The notes below the pieces were generated by a model that saw only the letters and a list, made by a program, of their open reading frames with translations, did not search any database and was not told the DNA's origin. DNA of 34,197 bases from Microcaldota archaeon (lineage in GTDB: Archaea; Micrarchaeota; Micrarchaeia; Micrarchaeales; CABMGC01): positions 1 to 34,197 of the forward strand of contig JAJZKU010000008.1 of the NCBI GenBank assembly GCA_021850705.1. Direction: 5' to 3'. Below are positions 7,757 through 16,250 of this stretch, in pieces (the first letter of the stretch is position 1; every line of letters starts with the position of its first letter). The position numbers and the translations under genes are program-made.

Positions 7757-7800
7757 GTGCGTGATGCCATCGCACGCCGTGTGCTTTGTCTTTGTTTTTA
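7757..7800 (+). terminator. Hairpins followed by a T-rich tract after the cold-shock gene
   Basis: GTGCG (7757-7761) pairs with CGCAC (7771-7775), and an alternative GCAC-GCCGT-GTGC hairpin overlaps it. TTTGTCTTTGTTTTT (7785-7799) follows. The site lies between the convergent cold-shock and YdjM-like genes and could end transcription from the left. Archaea terminate mainly at T tracts, assisted by FttA, whose gene is in this window. Just upstream, ACTTCTGCCT is repeated twice in tandem (7718-7737 region). No gene is seen in 7677-7811. Confidence 0.4.
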
Positions 7801-7811
7801 AATTGGAATTA

Positions 7812-8447
7812 TCACAGAATCGTTGCAAGGATTATGAACAGTCCAAATCCTAAAAGGGTAATTATAGGATAGGTATACTTGCCTTTTGCAAAATAATTTG
7901 TTTTGGTTAGCCCGAGGAAAGAGTTCATATTTGCCATATGGAAAACCGTTCCTAGAACCAGCAGCAAGACCAGAGAGCTGCTCGGTGCAAATACTATTGT
8001 CAATATTATGTAAAAGATATATTCCAATACAAATGCTGCCTTTCCGTGATTCCACAGCCCTAACCCTACTTTAATGTCCTTCTTGGAGAAGCCCAGGACC
8101 GGAAGGTCCTTGCGATGGACTATCGCATCAAGAAACCAGTGTGATGCTGAAAGAAGCGGAAATAGGAAAAGAATAGCAGTGTTGTTTAATAGTAATGATA
8201 TGATTGCACCAAAGACGAATGCTATCACTGTTGAAAGTACAAGGGAGTGTGAATAAGGATAATAATTAAACTTAATATTCTTCTGAAGAGGTGATTTTGG
8301 ATCCATGGTTGCTTTCTCAATTCCAAGGATTACAAGAATCGGCCATAGAAGATCTGGAAAGCTCACTCCCACTAATGCCACCCATAATGGCAGCGATGGG
8401 AATATGTAGTGGAAGATATAGGCTATGGCAAAATGTCCTATGAACAT
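7812..8447 (-). CDS. YdjM/DUF457-like membrane metal-dependent hydrolase
   Basis: A 211-residue integral membrane protein with the polar signature of the YdjM-type family spread through its helices: GHF at the N-terminus (His5), PDLLW (~31), YSHSLV (~65) and SHWFLDAIVHRKDLP (~101-115). The conserved His and Asp residues are thought to bind metal. Five to six hydrophobic segments are visible. The physiological substrate of the family is not established; lipid or phosphate-ester hydrolysis has been suggested by similarity. It has its own promoter region on the right, facing the divergent MazG-like gene. Confidence 0.8.
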   Translation of the reverse strand: MFIGHFAIAYIFHYIFPSLPLWVALVGVSFPDLLWPILVILGIEKATMDPKSPLQKNIKFNYYPYSHSLVLSTVIAFVFGAIISLLLNNTAILFLFPLLSASHWFLDAIVHRKDLPVLGFSKKDIKVGLGLWNHGKAAFVLEYIFYIILTIVFAPSSSLVLLLVLGTVFHMANMNSFLGLTKTNYFAKGKYTYPIITLLGFGLFIILATIL

Positions 8448-8553
8448 GCTTCGATAATTTAATTTAAGATTTAATAATCATCGTATTTTCCTCAATAGTT
8501 TAAATAATTAAGAATATGTAAATAATATCGCGAGTAGTTTTTGAGATGATTTT

Positions 8554-8859
8554 ATGAAGTACAATAAACTGGTAAGGGACAACATACCGGAGATTATAAA
8601 GAAGGATGGAAAGAGTGCCAAGGTACATGTTGCTGATGACAATGAGTATGATAAGAGGCTAAAGGAAAAGCTTCTGGAAGAGGCAAATGAGTTTGCAGCA
8701 AGCGGAGATCCTGAGGAGCTTGCCGATGTGCTTGAAGTAGTCTATGCGATTGCGATAAACAAGGGCATCCATAAAGTGCAACTTGAATCTATGGTTCAGA
8801 AGAAGAGAAATGAGAAGGGCTCCTTTGAAAAGAGGATAGTTCTTGATGAGATACGTTAA
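8554..8859 (+). CDS. MazG-like nucleoside triphosphate pyrophosphohydrolase
   Basis: A 101-residue all-alpha protein with the start MKYNKLVRDNIPEII typical of small phosphoribosyl-ATP pyrophosphohydrolase/MazG-like proteins. The metal-binding acidic residues are in LLEEANEF (~40-47) and EELADVLEVV (~54-63), the ExxE...ExxD pattern. Members hydrolyse non-canonical or damaged NTPs to the monophosphate and pyrophosphate. The C-terminus KKRNEKGSFEKRIVL is also typical. The gene converges on the ASCH gene, with the two stop codons overlapping by four bases. Confidence 0.88.
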   Translation: MKYNKLVRDNIPEIIKKDGKSAKVHVADDNEYDKRLKEKLLEEANEFAASGDPEELADVLEVVYAIAINKGIHKVQLESMVQKKRNEKGSFEKRIVLDEIR

Positions 8860-9185
8860 TCCTTATCTTTATAATCAACATTGAACAATCCTAGACTTCC
8901 TTTTACTTCGAAAGGTTTTATTACAGTTATATCTGAGAGTATCCAGGCATATGCTCTGTTATACACCTTGCAACATGCCTCATTCTCATCTGATTTTATC
9001 ATAGGCCTTATATCAACAAGATTGGCAGTTGCGAATGCTCTGCCCGATATGGCTGATTTTGGATTCTTAGACGCACATAGAAGAAGTTTTCCCCTGTAAT
9101 TTGTTCTCCATGCTCTTGTCTCTATAGTCTTCCTTCCTTCAAACACGAGTGATGCCCAGGGTTCTTTGAGAGATATGGCCTTCAT
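8856..9185 (-). CDS. ASCH-domain protein
   Basis: A 109-residue protein made of one ASCH domain, a PUA-like fold. The characteristic beginning is ISLKEPWASLVFEGRKTIETR, with the GxKxxExR signature at 17-24, followed by YRGKLLLCASK. ASCH proteins bind RNA or modified nucleobases, and at least one bacterial member is a small amidohydrolase; the precise role here is unknown. The gene is 32 bases downstream of the aCPSF1 gene on the same strand and is probably co-transcribed with it, which favours an RNA-linked role, but this is inference. Confidence 0.85.
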   Translation of the reverse strand: MKAISLKEPWASLVFEGRKTIETRAWRTNYRGKLLLCASKNPKSAISGRAFATANLVDIRPMIKSDENEACCKVYNRAYAWILSDITVIKPFEVKGSLGLFNVDYKDKD

Positions 9186-9217
9186 GATACTCTCTGATGC
9201 TCTTTTCTTATAAACAG

Positions 9218-11158
9218 TTATTTCAGCCTTTGTGAATCCAGATTCATAGGCGACCTTGACTCAACGTGCATCATGTTCCCCAGTACCCTTGAGAGATCCT
9301 CGCACTTCGATTCCTCTCCGTGCATGGTAAAGATCTTCTTTGGCGAAGGCCTTATGTTCTTGACAAAATCTATCAGCTGTCTCCTGTCACTGTGTCCTGA
9401 GAATCCTTCCACTGTCCTCACCTGCATCTTGACCCTCATCTGTTCCAACTTTCCATCCTCTCCGGGAAGGGCTATCTCCGTGACCTTGTTTTGTATCCTC
9501 CTTCCTAAGGAGTTTGCGCTGTTGTAACCTACGAAAACAAGAAGGTTCTTAGGATCCTCTGCCATCTCCTTGAAGTAGGCGAGGCTTGCTCCTCCGTTAA
9601 GCATTCCTCCGCTTGCCAGGATTACCGAGGGTCCTTTGTCAAGTATCTCGCTCTTCTCTCCCTTGGCTATCTCGAATATCTCGCTCTCGAATGGAGAGTT
9701 ATTGTTGAGTATGCGCTGCTGTACGCTGTATTTGAGGTATTCAGGATATGCAGTATGTATAGCGCTTGCCTCCAGTATCATGCCGTCAAGGTATATCGGT
9801 GCCTCCATCTTGTACTTGGGGCTGTTGTTTATGTAATTTTCAAGCACCAGCATGAGTTCCTGTGACCTTCCTACTGCGAACAGAGGTATGATTACCTTTC
9901 CGCCGTTGTTGACAGTTGCCTGTATCGCGTCTAGCAGCTCTATCTCAGACTCCTTTCTGTTCTGCGTTATGTCCCTAGGACCGCCATATGTGCTTTCTGT
10001 GAATAGCGCGTCTATCCTAGGATATCTTGTATCGGCTTCGTCAAGCAGCCTTGTGAATCCATACTTGTAATCCCCGGTAACTACGGCATTGTACATGCCC
10101 TCGCCTATGTGAAGGTGTACTGTCCCGCTTCCAAGTATATGTCCTGCATTATGGTACGTGAGCTTTATCTCGTCTGTTACGTTTGTTACCTCTCCGTAGT
10201 CCCTTGTAACCATGTGCATAAGCATAGTCCTGACGTCCTTCTCTCCGTACAATGGGGTGCCTCCGCTCTTTATCACTAGCCTTGTGTAATCGTATAGGAG
10301 CAATGCTGCAAGATCCCTTGTTGGGGGAGTGCAGTAGACAGGTCCCGTATATCCGAATTTGTATAAGTATGGGATGAAACCCATGTGGTCCATGTGGCCG
10401 TGCGTGAGTATGACAGCGTCTATATCATTTATCGTTGCGTTCATGTTAGCAACGTATGGGAATGCCTTATTCTCTCCGGCAGTATTGGCTTCTGTGCCCT
10501 TTATACCGGGTTCCGGGCTTATACCGCAGTCTATGAGTATTTTTGAATGATTGGTCTCTACAAGCATGCAGCTCCTTCCTACTTCCTTGAAACCTCCCAA
10601 TGCCGTTGCCTTTATCCACTCGCTCTTCATTATAGGCTTGTTTATCTTGTTGCCTATGCTATCCAGGAATCTCTTCCTGAATGGGCTCTCCTTGAACAGC
10701 ATGTTCCTGACCCCTTTTATCACATCGCTGTTCATAGTAGGTATTCGCAGAACTTTCGGTATCCACTTTGTATCGCTTATTATGTTGATTAGGTTTGTGC
10801 CACCCTTGCCTATTACAAGGCCTGGCTTAAGCGCTTCTATGTAAACCTCTGAGAATTCCGGTACGAAGCGTATCCCTTCCTCAGGTATACCTGCTTCTGG
10901 AGGTACAATCTCCTTTATCCTTTTCACCGCAGACTCAGGATCCATAAGTTTTGAAGATTCGCTTCTGACTATCAGCCTCTTCTTTATAGCCACTGATATG
11001 TTCCTTATTATGCTCTCGTCCTTATAAACAAAGGAAACGTTGTTAACGTAGACGGCTACATCAGGGCCTTCAAAGTCCACCTTTGTGACGCCGGCGTCTG
11101 CAGGCATCAGCCTTCTCACTTCTTCCAATAAGTCTTTGTTCGTTGTTTCTTCTGACAC
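9218..11158 (-). CDS. aCPSF1/FttA: KH-domain metallo-beta-lactamase/beta-CASP ribonuclease
   Basis: A 646-residue soluble protein of the archaeal CPSF73-like family: two N-terminal KH modules (~1-70 and ~71-155, the second with VIGKGG at 115-120), then a metallo-beta-lactamase domain with HGHMDH at 253-258, a beta-CASP insertion (~390-540), and C-terminal GFSGHSDR and TMHGEES metal motifs. The family is an endo/5'-3' exonuclease and, as FttA, the factor that ends transcription at U-rich sites in archaea. Length matches the family (~635-650). It sits 37 bases behind the proteasome beta gene, a linkage often seen in archaea. Confidence 0.95.
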   Translation of the reverse strand: MSEETTNKDLLEEVRRLMPADAGVTKVDFEGPDVAVYVNNVSFVYKDESIIRNISVAIKKRLIVRSESSKLMDPESAVKRIKEIVPPEAGIPEEGIRFVPEFSEVYIEALKPGLVIGKGGTNLINIISDTKWIPKVLRIPTMNSDVIKGVRNMLFKESPFRKRFLDSIGNKINKPIMKSEWIKATALGGFKEVGRSCMLVETNHSKILIDCGISPEPGIKGTEANTAGENKAFPYVANMNATINDIDAVILTHGHMDHMGFIPYLYKFGYTGPVYCTPPTRDLAALLLYDYTRLVIKSGGTPLYGEKDVRTMLMHMVTRDYGEVTNVTDEIKLTYHNAGHILGSGTVHLHIGEGMYNAVVTGDYKYGFTRLLDEADTRYPRIDALFTESTYGGPRDITQNRKESEIELLDAIQATVNNGGKVIIPLFAVGRSQELMLVLENYINNSPKYKMEAPIYLDGMILEASAIHTAYPEYLKYSVQQRILNNNSPFESEIFEIAKGEKSEILDKGPSVILASGGMLNGGASLAYFKEMAEDPKNLLVFVGYNSANSLGRRIQNKVTEIALPGEDGKLEQMRVKMQVRTVEGFSGHSDRRQLIDFVKNIRPSPKKIFTMHGEESKCEDLSRVLGNMMHVESRSPMNLDSQRLK

Positions 11159-11195
11159 TTAACCACAAGAAATGTAATTAGAAATTTTGTTATTT

Positions 11196-11837
11196 TTACG
11201 CGGCTTTGGAGATCTTCTCAATCTCATCCTTCGTATACTCCTTGTACCCCTTCTTTGTTATAGAGATTATTTTCATGTTCCCGCCAGTCGCCGAATCCCT
11301 TCTCATCGCTATACTCAGTGCTCTTGCAACATGCTTTACGCCTTCCTGAACGCTTATCTTTTCCTGATATACGCTTTCAAGGTAGCCGAGTGCTGTTAAT
11401 GAGCCGCTGCCAGTGCTTGTGTATTGGCTCTCTTTTGTATACCCGCCAAGAGGATCCATGTCATAAAGCTCTGGAGTGCCATTTGTGAAGCCCGCCATTA
11501 TCAGCTGTACCATGAATGGATACATCTTGTTCTCCTGAAGCACTATAGAAAGCAGTGATGTCGCTGCCCTTGGTGATAGGCTCTTCTTCTCCTCCATCGC
11601 GTATATCTGATCCTGTGCCGATACAAGCTTTATCAAGTATTCTGCATCGCCTACGCCACCTGCTATTGTCATTGCAAGCGTATCATTTATCCTATAGACC
11701 TTTACGGCTTCCTGAGTTGCTATGAATGTATCCATGGTAGCTCTTGAATCTGCTCCAACCACTACTCCATCCTCGCATATCACACCGACAGTAGTAGTGC
11801 CCTTTTTCATCTTCTCATAAATTGACTTTTGATCCAT
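11196..11837 (-). CDS. psmB: Archaeal proteasome beta subunit
   Basis: The 213-residue protein has a 13-residue propeptide ending KKG, followed by TTTVG, so Thr14 becomes the N-terminal nucleophile after self-cleavage. GADSRAT carries the catalytic-site Asp and YTSTGSGS is the usual Ser/Gly segment. Subunits form the two inner heptameric rings of the 20S proteasome. No alpha-subunit gene is in this window. A TATA-like TTTTTATATT on the minus strand lies ~30 bases before the start, and the aCPSF1 and ASCH genes follow closely, so the three may share a transcript. Confidence 0.96.
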   Translation of the reverse strand: MDQKSIYEKMKKGTTTVGVICEDGVVVGADSRATMDTFIATQEAVKVYRINDTLAMTIAGGVGDAEYLIKLVSAQDQIYAMEEKKSLSPRAATSLLSIVLQENKMYPFMVQLIMAGFTNGTPELYDMDPLGGYTKESQYTSTGSGSLTALGYLESVYQEKISVQEGVKHVARALSIAMRRDSATGGNMKIISITKKGYKEYTKDEIEKISKAA

Positions 11838-11890
11838 TACAAAACCTACATAAAGTACAGATTAGAGGAATATAAAAACAAAATAAAATT

Positions 11891-12133
11891 CTATATTATA
11901 AGACTACCATTACCTATAAAATACTTGCTATTTTCTGTTGACTCGCCATATGCAAAGTCGTGATGCTTGTCAGTTATCTTTACCTTGTAGACCTTTCCTA
12001 TCCTGGTCTTCTGATTCTTGACGAAGACAACAAAATTGTTGATTCTTCCCATTCCTTCGCCCTGAGGGCTCTTTGCAGAAACCCTCATATCATATATCTG
12101 TCCCACTTCAAGTTCATTCATGTTTGTATCCAT
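11891..12133 (-). CDS. TRAM-domain RNA-binding protein
   Basis: An 80-residue stand-alone TRAM domain: VGQIYDMRVSAKSPQGEGMGRINNFVVFV with the typical GEG(M/I)G-R turn, then a second strand region IGKVYKVKITDKH. Small TRAM proteins are abundant in archaea and some act as RNA chaperones resembling bacterial cold-shock proteins. The gene has its own promoter (12208-12223) and lies 53 bases before psmB. Two methionines (1 and 5) could start it; the first follows GGTAGG. Confidence 0.88.
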   Translation of the reverse strand: MDTNMNELEVGQIYDMRVSAKSPQGEGMGRINNFVVFVKNQKTRIGKVYKVKITDKHHDFAYGESTENSKYFIGNGSLII

Positions 12134-12207
12134 CCTACCAACCCTGTTAAATATAATTGGTCGCTAATTAACCAGGGATCCCATCCGATATGGAGTATCT
12201 CGTATCG

Positions 12208-12223
12208 CCTATTTAAACCTTTT
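12208..12223 (-). promoter_or_regulatory. BRE/TATA promoter of the TRAM gene
   Basis: On the minus strand the sequence reads AAAGGTTTAAATAGG, a purine-rich BRE joined to a TTTAAATA box, the best-formed archaeal promoter in the window. Transcription would begin about 25 bases downstream (near 12183), leaving a leader of ~50 bases with a GGGATCCC palindrome before the ATG at 12133. Confidence 0.6.
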
Positions 12224-12266
12224 CTCCAGTTTGTGTGGATGACGATGCGCATTTACAGTCGTTCCG

Positions 12267-14516
12267 CTATTTCTTTGTAAAGGTTATGTTTGAGATACCG
12301 AACGTCAGGCCCTGTACCTGGGTCTGGAATGTGGAGTTAGGCTGGTAGAAGGAAAGCTGATCGAATCCCTGCTCCAGAGTTGTATTTAATGCATAGTGTT
12401 TGTCACGTGTTCCCAGAGTTATATTTTCAGCACGATTATTGTTAAGGTATGCGTACATGTCTGTGTTACCGTTGTAGGTTGTTGCATTGAATCCTATAGT
12501 TACATTTGTAGTGTTAGGGGCATATATTACCAGACTCCTGTAATTGCTCCCTATCCACATGTTTGACAAGGAGCTGTATTGAGGCTGGCTGCATATGGTG
12601 GAATAATAGCATGCAACTGCACCTGAAACCCACTGTGTCGATCCTACAGGATATGCAACTATGGATTTGCCAGCGTGCTTGGATATTGCAGCTTTTGTAG
12701 AGAATATGAATGTTGAATTTGTTGCAGCACCTTGTCCGAATATAGATGTCAGATAGTTGTACAATATTGCTTGCGCAGTATTGTTATATGCAGACCTGAT
12801 AACCGTTACAAAACTTGTATTGTACAACGCAAGAAACAGGATCGTCTCATTCGTCACATTCTCGTTTACAGGAGAGGCATATTCCAAGGTTGGGGAATAT
12901 TGGAGGGTTAGTGCCTGCTCGGATAGAGGTATCAGCGAAACTGATAGTGCCTGACTTGAATTTGACCTGCTTGTGTACCCTCCTATAAGCGGTTTCTTTG
13001 TCGCTGTCACATAATAGGTTTCCATGCCTGTGAACTCTGCAGGCAGATTTCCGCCTTGGGGCAGTGAAGGAAGCATTAATACTGATGAATTGCCTGTGGT
13101 GTTCCCTATGGCATAATATGCGGAGGGTATTGTTGCATTCATGTATAATTGCGATGATGCAGATGGGACGGCTATGCCTGCATACTCTATCAGAATTATT
13201 ATTCCGATTATTGCAGTATAGAGCAGCTTTTTCTTCTCGTCCTTGTTCTCCGTTATTTTGACGAAGCCCATCGCTGCCATTATGGCTATTGCTATAGTAA
13301 CTATCATGTCAAATCTTCCTGGCTCCCTTATTATGTTAAGATAAGGGATGTGAAGATATAACGAGTACAGAGTAGGTATTCCGGTAACGGTATTGTATAT
13401 CTGCACATACGGCCCCAAGGCAAGGAGCACATATATGGCAAATATGATTATCCAGAATATTGAATTCTTCAGTTTGTTGCTCTTGTAATCGTATAATATG
13501 CCTATTACCATCAATATGAGGACTGAATATCCTATGTAGGATACTCTCTCCCCTACATTCATTGCAAATGAGACTCCTTGATATGTTAGGGAGTATAGTT
13601 GGTTTGCATATGATAGAGATATGCCATGGAAGAATGGATTATAGTAGCTTGGCAGGAAGAAGGAGAGTGCGTTGTCGCTCCATTGGAGATTGTCATATAG
13701 CGCAGACTGCTGTGATGCTACTGAGAAAGCGGATTTCAGATGAGGTGCCATCGCTATCAGAAATGGAGAGAATAGGATGGCTATTGCGGCCACCATTATG
13801 CCGAGGTTTATTGCAGCCTGCTTCTTGTTGACCTCTTTTCTCTTTATTATCAGTAGCAGGATCACTGCAATTATTGCAAAGAGGAACAGCATTATCCCCT
13901 GCTCTATGTCTCCAACAAAAGTAAGCAGGATGAAACTTATTGCTGCAAATACCGGATATCTTTTCTTGCTCTCAAACATGCTTTTTATAAGAAAGAGTAT
14001 GAATAGAGGTACAAATTCTATGAGTGTCCAGTCAAGGTGACCCTGTGCCTGTGCTATGTGCATAGGGCTGAATGCAAAGATCAGACCTGCTATAAATGAG
14101 GCATATTTATTTCCTGTAATATAATATGCCAGCATATACATGAACAACCCTGAGAGGGCGAATGCTGTGAAGAATAATACATTGTAGGCAAATGCCGAGC
14201 TAATCTGTTGCAGAGGCCATGTGACAAGCCCTGCGATAGGGGACATGGTCTGAGTTACAAAGTTTGCCCCGACAGGATAGTATAACAGATTTGTGAAATA
14301 CGGGGACGTGTGAAGGACAAATAAAGAATATGGCACCCACCAGAGATTGAACATAGACTGGAAGACATCACCATACCCTCTTGGCACTGCTGTGGTTATG
14401 TTGATTGCCAGATACCAGAAGAGCACAAGCGCTATGGCAAGATATATCAGAAATAGTTTGTATTCAAACGTATATCTTTTGAGCACGTCTTTTAAGTTCT
14501 TGTAATTAACCTCCAT
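12267..14516 (-). CDS. GT-C-fold membrane glycosyltransferase (YfhO-like)
   Basis: I start the protein at the ATG at 14516-14514 (749 residues), because the 33 codons upstream overlap the divergent flippase start and read like spacer. Residues ~15-480 contain about 12 membrane helices. The first external loop has PRGYGDVFQ with Asp50, where GT-C enzymes place their catalytic acid. The C-terminal ~260 residues are a soluble, Thr/Asn-rich domain with many NxS/T sequons, and should lie outside the cell. Such enzymes move a sugar from a lipid-phosphate carrier to glycans, lipids or proteins. It is divergent from a Wzx-like flippase and a GT2 gene, suggesting joint work on surface glycan. The exact acceptor is unknown. 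Confidence 0.82.
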   Translation of the reverse strand: MEVNYKNLKDVLKRYTFEYKLFLIYLAIALVLFWYLAINITTAVPRGYGDVFQSMFNLWWVPYSLFVLHTSPYFTNLLYYPVGANFVTQTMSPIAGLVTWPLQQISSAFAYNVLFFTAFALSGLFMYMLAYYITGNKYASFIAGLIFAFSPMHIAQAQGHLDWTLIEFVPLFILFLIKSMFESKKRYPVFAAISFILLTFVGDIEQGIMLFLFAIIAVILLLIIKRKEVNKKQAAINLGIMVAAIAILFSPFLIAMAPHLKSAFSVASQQSALYDNLQWSDNALSFFLPSYYNPFFHGISLSYANQLYSLTYQGVSFAMNVGERVSYIGYSVLILMVIGILYDYKSNKLKNSIFWIIIFAIYVLLALGPYVQIYNTVTGIPTLYSLYLHIPYLNIIREPGRFDMIVTIAIAIMAAMGFVKITENKDEKKKLLYTAIIGIIILIEYAGIAVPSASSQLYMNATIPSAYYAIGNTTGNSSVLMLPSLPQGGNLPAEFTGMETYYVTATKKPLIGGYTSRSNSSQALSVSLIPLSEQALTLQYSPTLEYASPVNENVTNETILFLALYNTSFVTVIRSAYNNTAQAILYNYLTSIFGQGAATNSTFIFSTKAAISKHAGKSIVAYPVGSTQWVSGAVACYYSTICSQPQYSSLSNMWIGSNYRSLVIYAPNTTNVTIGFNATTYNGNTDMYAYLNNNRAENITLGTRDKHYALNTTLEQGFDQLSFYQPNSTFQTQVQGLTFGISNITFTKK

Positions 14517-14624
14517 GTTAACCAGATGCGAATCAATAGAATTAAGGATTAATTTACATGATAAGTTATAAAATCTTACTAATATATTCTGGTGTGCAAT
14601 GTTCTTGCATTTCAAAGGTATTTC

Positions 14625-16250
14625 ATGCCGGATGAAGAAAAACTGAAAGAAGAGCTCGGTGTTGGTGGAGAAACCGTTAAGAATTTCTCAGCCATGTTTA
14701 CCGGGACTGTGGCGAGTATACTGGTAAGCCTAGTCATATACATATCTATTGCCAGGCTTTTGGGACCAGCTAACTATGGAGTGTATACGTTTGCATTCGG
14801 ATTTGGAAACCTTGCCGTAGGATTGTTCGGAGGTTTCGGAATAGGGAATTATCTTGTTAAGAACATTACAGAAGCAAGGACAATGCGAGAGGGCAGGCTT
14901 CTGGACAGTATCCTTGCCAGCGGGTATACGGTGATAATGACAATAACCATAGTGCTTATGGTAATTGGCATACTTATCAGCAGCAGCATATCCGCCATAT
15001 CTCTGAACAGCAGCACTGATTACTTGCTTCTGATAATAGCAGTAATTGCCATATTCTTCGGAACCATTGAAGCTGTTTCGGAAAATGCGCTCGTAGGTTT
15101 CGGAAAATCAAATATTGCAGTCGCAACAATGGTGGGATCCGATTTTGTATGGCTTTTTGTAGGCGTAGGGTTGATAATTCTCGGTTATGGGGTTCTCGGA
15201 GCGCTCATAGGTCTGCTACTTGACAACATAGTAGGGTCCTTAGCTGCAGTTTATTTTGTTGTGAAGGAGAAACACAAGTATGGCGCTAAAGGATTCAGAT
15301 TTGCTACTAAACAGGAAATATATGATACTGTAAAGTTTTCGGCTCCGATAGGAATGAAAAACCTTGTAAGTGTAGGCATATCTAATTTTGCAATTGTGCT
15401 TTTGGGATTTTACGTCACGAAGAGCATACTTGGAGACTATGGAGTAGCGATGATGGGTTTTGCATTCGTATCAGCTTTTTATGGAAATGTAACGCACGTG
15501 ATGCTGCAATCCTTTTCAAAAGCAAGGAAGTCAAAGGAGAAGGCGGATCTCAATAAGACTTATGGGCTTACTCTTAAGTATTCCCTCATACTTGTTCTGC
15601 CTATTTTTGTGTATATGATACTCTTTGCAAGGCAGGGAGTCTACCTTATCTTCTCGCATAGTTATGTCAATGCGCCACTTTACCTCAGCTTGATGGTAAT
15701 AGGAGTTTTCATAAATACAATATCGATCTATCTGTCAACCCTCTTCATCTCTGAAAGCAAAACTGCTAAAGTCTTCAAATATTCAGTTATATCTGCAATA
15801 GTGCAGTTTATTCTGCTTGTACTGCTTGTTCCTTATTTTGTCCGCTACTTAGGTCCTGTCGAAGGACCGATAGCGAGCATACTTTCCATATTCATAATAG
15901 GAAGTGCTGTTAATGACATGCTTTACATAAGAGGCACTGGAAAGATGCTCTTCTTCAGCATAAGCAGGGCAAGAGTTTACAGGGTACTTTTTGCAAATGT
16001 ATTGCTTGGAGTTATAACAGCGCTTGTGCTGTTGATAACAAATAGTGAATGGATAATGTTTTTAGGCGCTGTCGTACTGATATTAGTATATCCGATGCTT
16101 TTGGCATTGCTGAAAATAGTTGATAGAGGGGATATAGAAAAGATAAGAGGATTTGCGCATATGCTTAAATTGATAGGAAGACCTATAGTATGGTTCTTAA
16201 GATACACAGACTTTTTTATAATCAAGATATGGGGTAACGATGCAATATAA
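14625..16250 (+). CDS. Wzx-like polysaccharide/lipid-linked oligosaccharide flippase
   Basis: The chosen ATG at 14625 has AAAGGT six bases before it; a GTG at 14592 would add eleven unlikely residues. The 541-residue protein has ~14 hydrophobic segments. It opens with a cytoplasmic amphipathic stretch and then NFSAMFTGTVASILVSLVIYI and ARLLGPANYGVYTFAF, the hallmark N-terminus of the polysaccharide-transporter branch of the MOP superfamily. The role is export of a lipid-linked glycan across the membrane. The 3' end overlaps the start of the GT2 gene by 11 bases, so the two are translationally coupled. Confidence 0.9.
   Translation: MPDEEKLKEELGVGGETVKNFSAMFTGTVASILVSLVIYISIARLLGPANYGVYTFAFGFGNLAVGLFGGFGIGNYLVKNITEARTMREGRLLDSILASGYTVIMTITIVLMVIGILISSSISAISLNSSTDYLLLIIAVIAIFFGTIEAVSENALVGFGKSNIAVATMVGSDFVWLFVGVGLIILGYGVLGALIGLLLDNIVGSLAAVYFVVKEKHKYGAKGFRFATKQEIYDTVKFSAPIGMKNLVSVGISNFAIVLLGFYVTKSILGDYGVAMMGFAFVSAFYGNVTHVMLQSFSKARKSKEKADLNKTYGLTLKYSLILVLPIFVYMILFARQGVYLIFSHSYVNAPLYLSLMVIGVFINTISIYLSTLFISESKTAKVFKYSVISAIVQFILLVLLVPYFVRYLGPVEGPIASILSIFIIGSAVNDMLYIRGTGKMLFFSISRARVYRVLFANVLLGVITALVLLITNSEWIMFLGAVVLILVYPMLLALLKIVDRGDIEKIRGFAHMLKLIGRPIVWFLRYTDFFIIKIWGNDAI

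Noticed and set aside
14517-14615. N-terminal extension of the GT-C protein
   Set aside because: It overlaps the start of the divergent flippase and reads as untypical spacer; the ATG at 14516 precedes the first natural helix.
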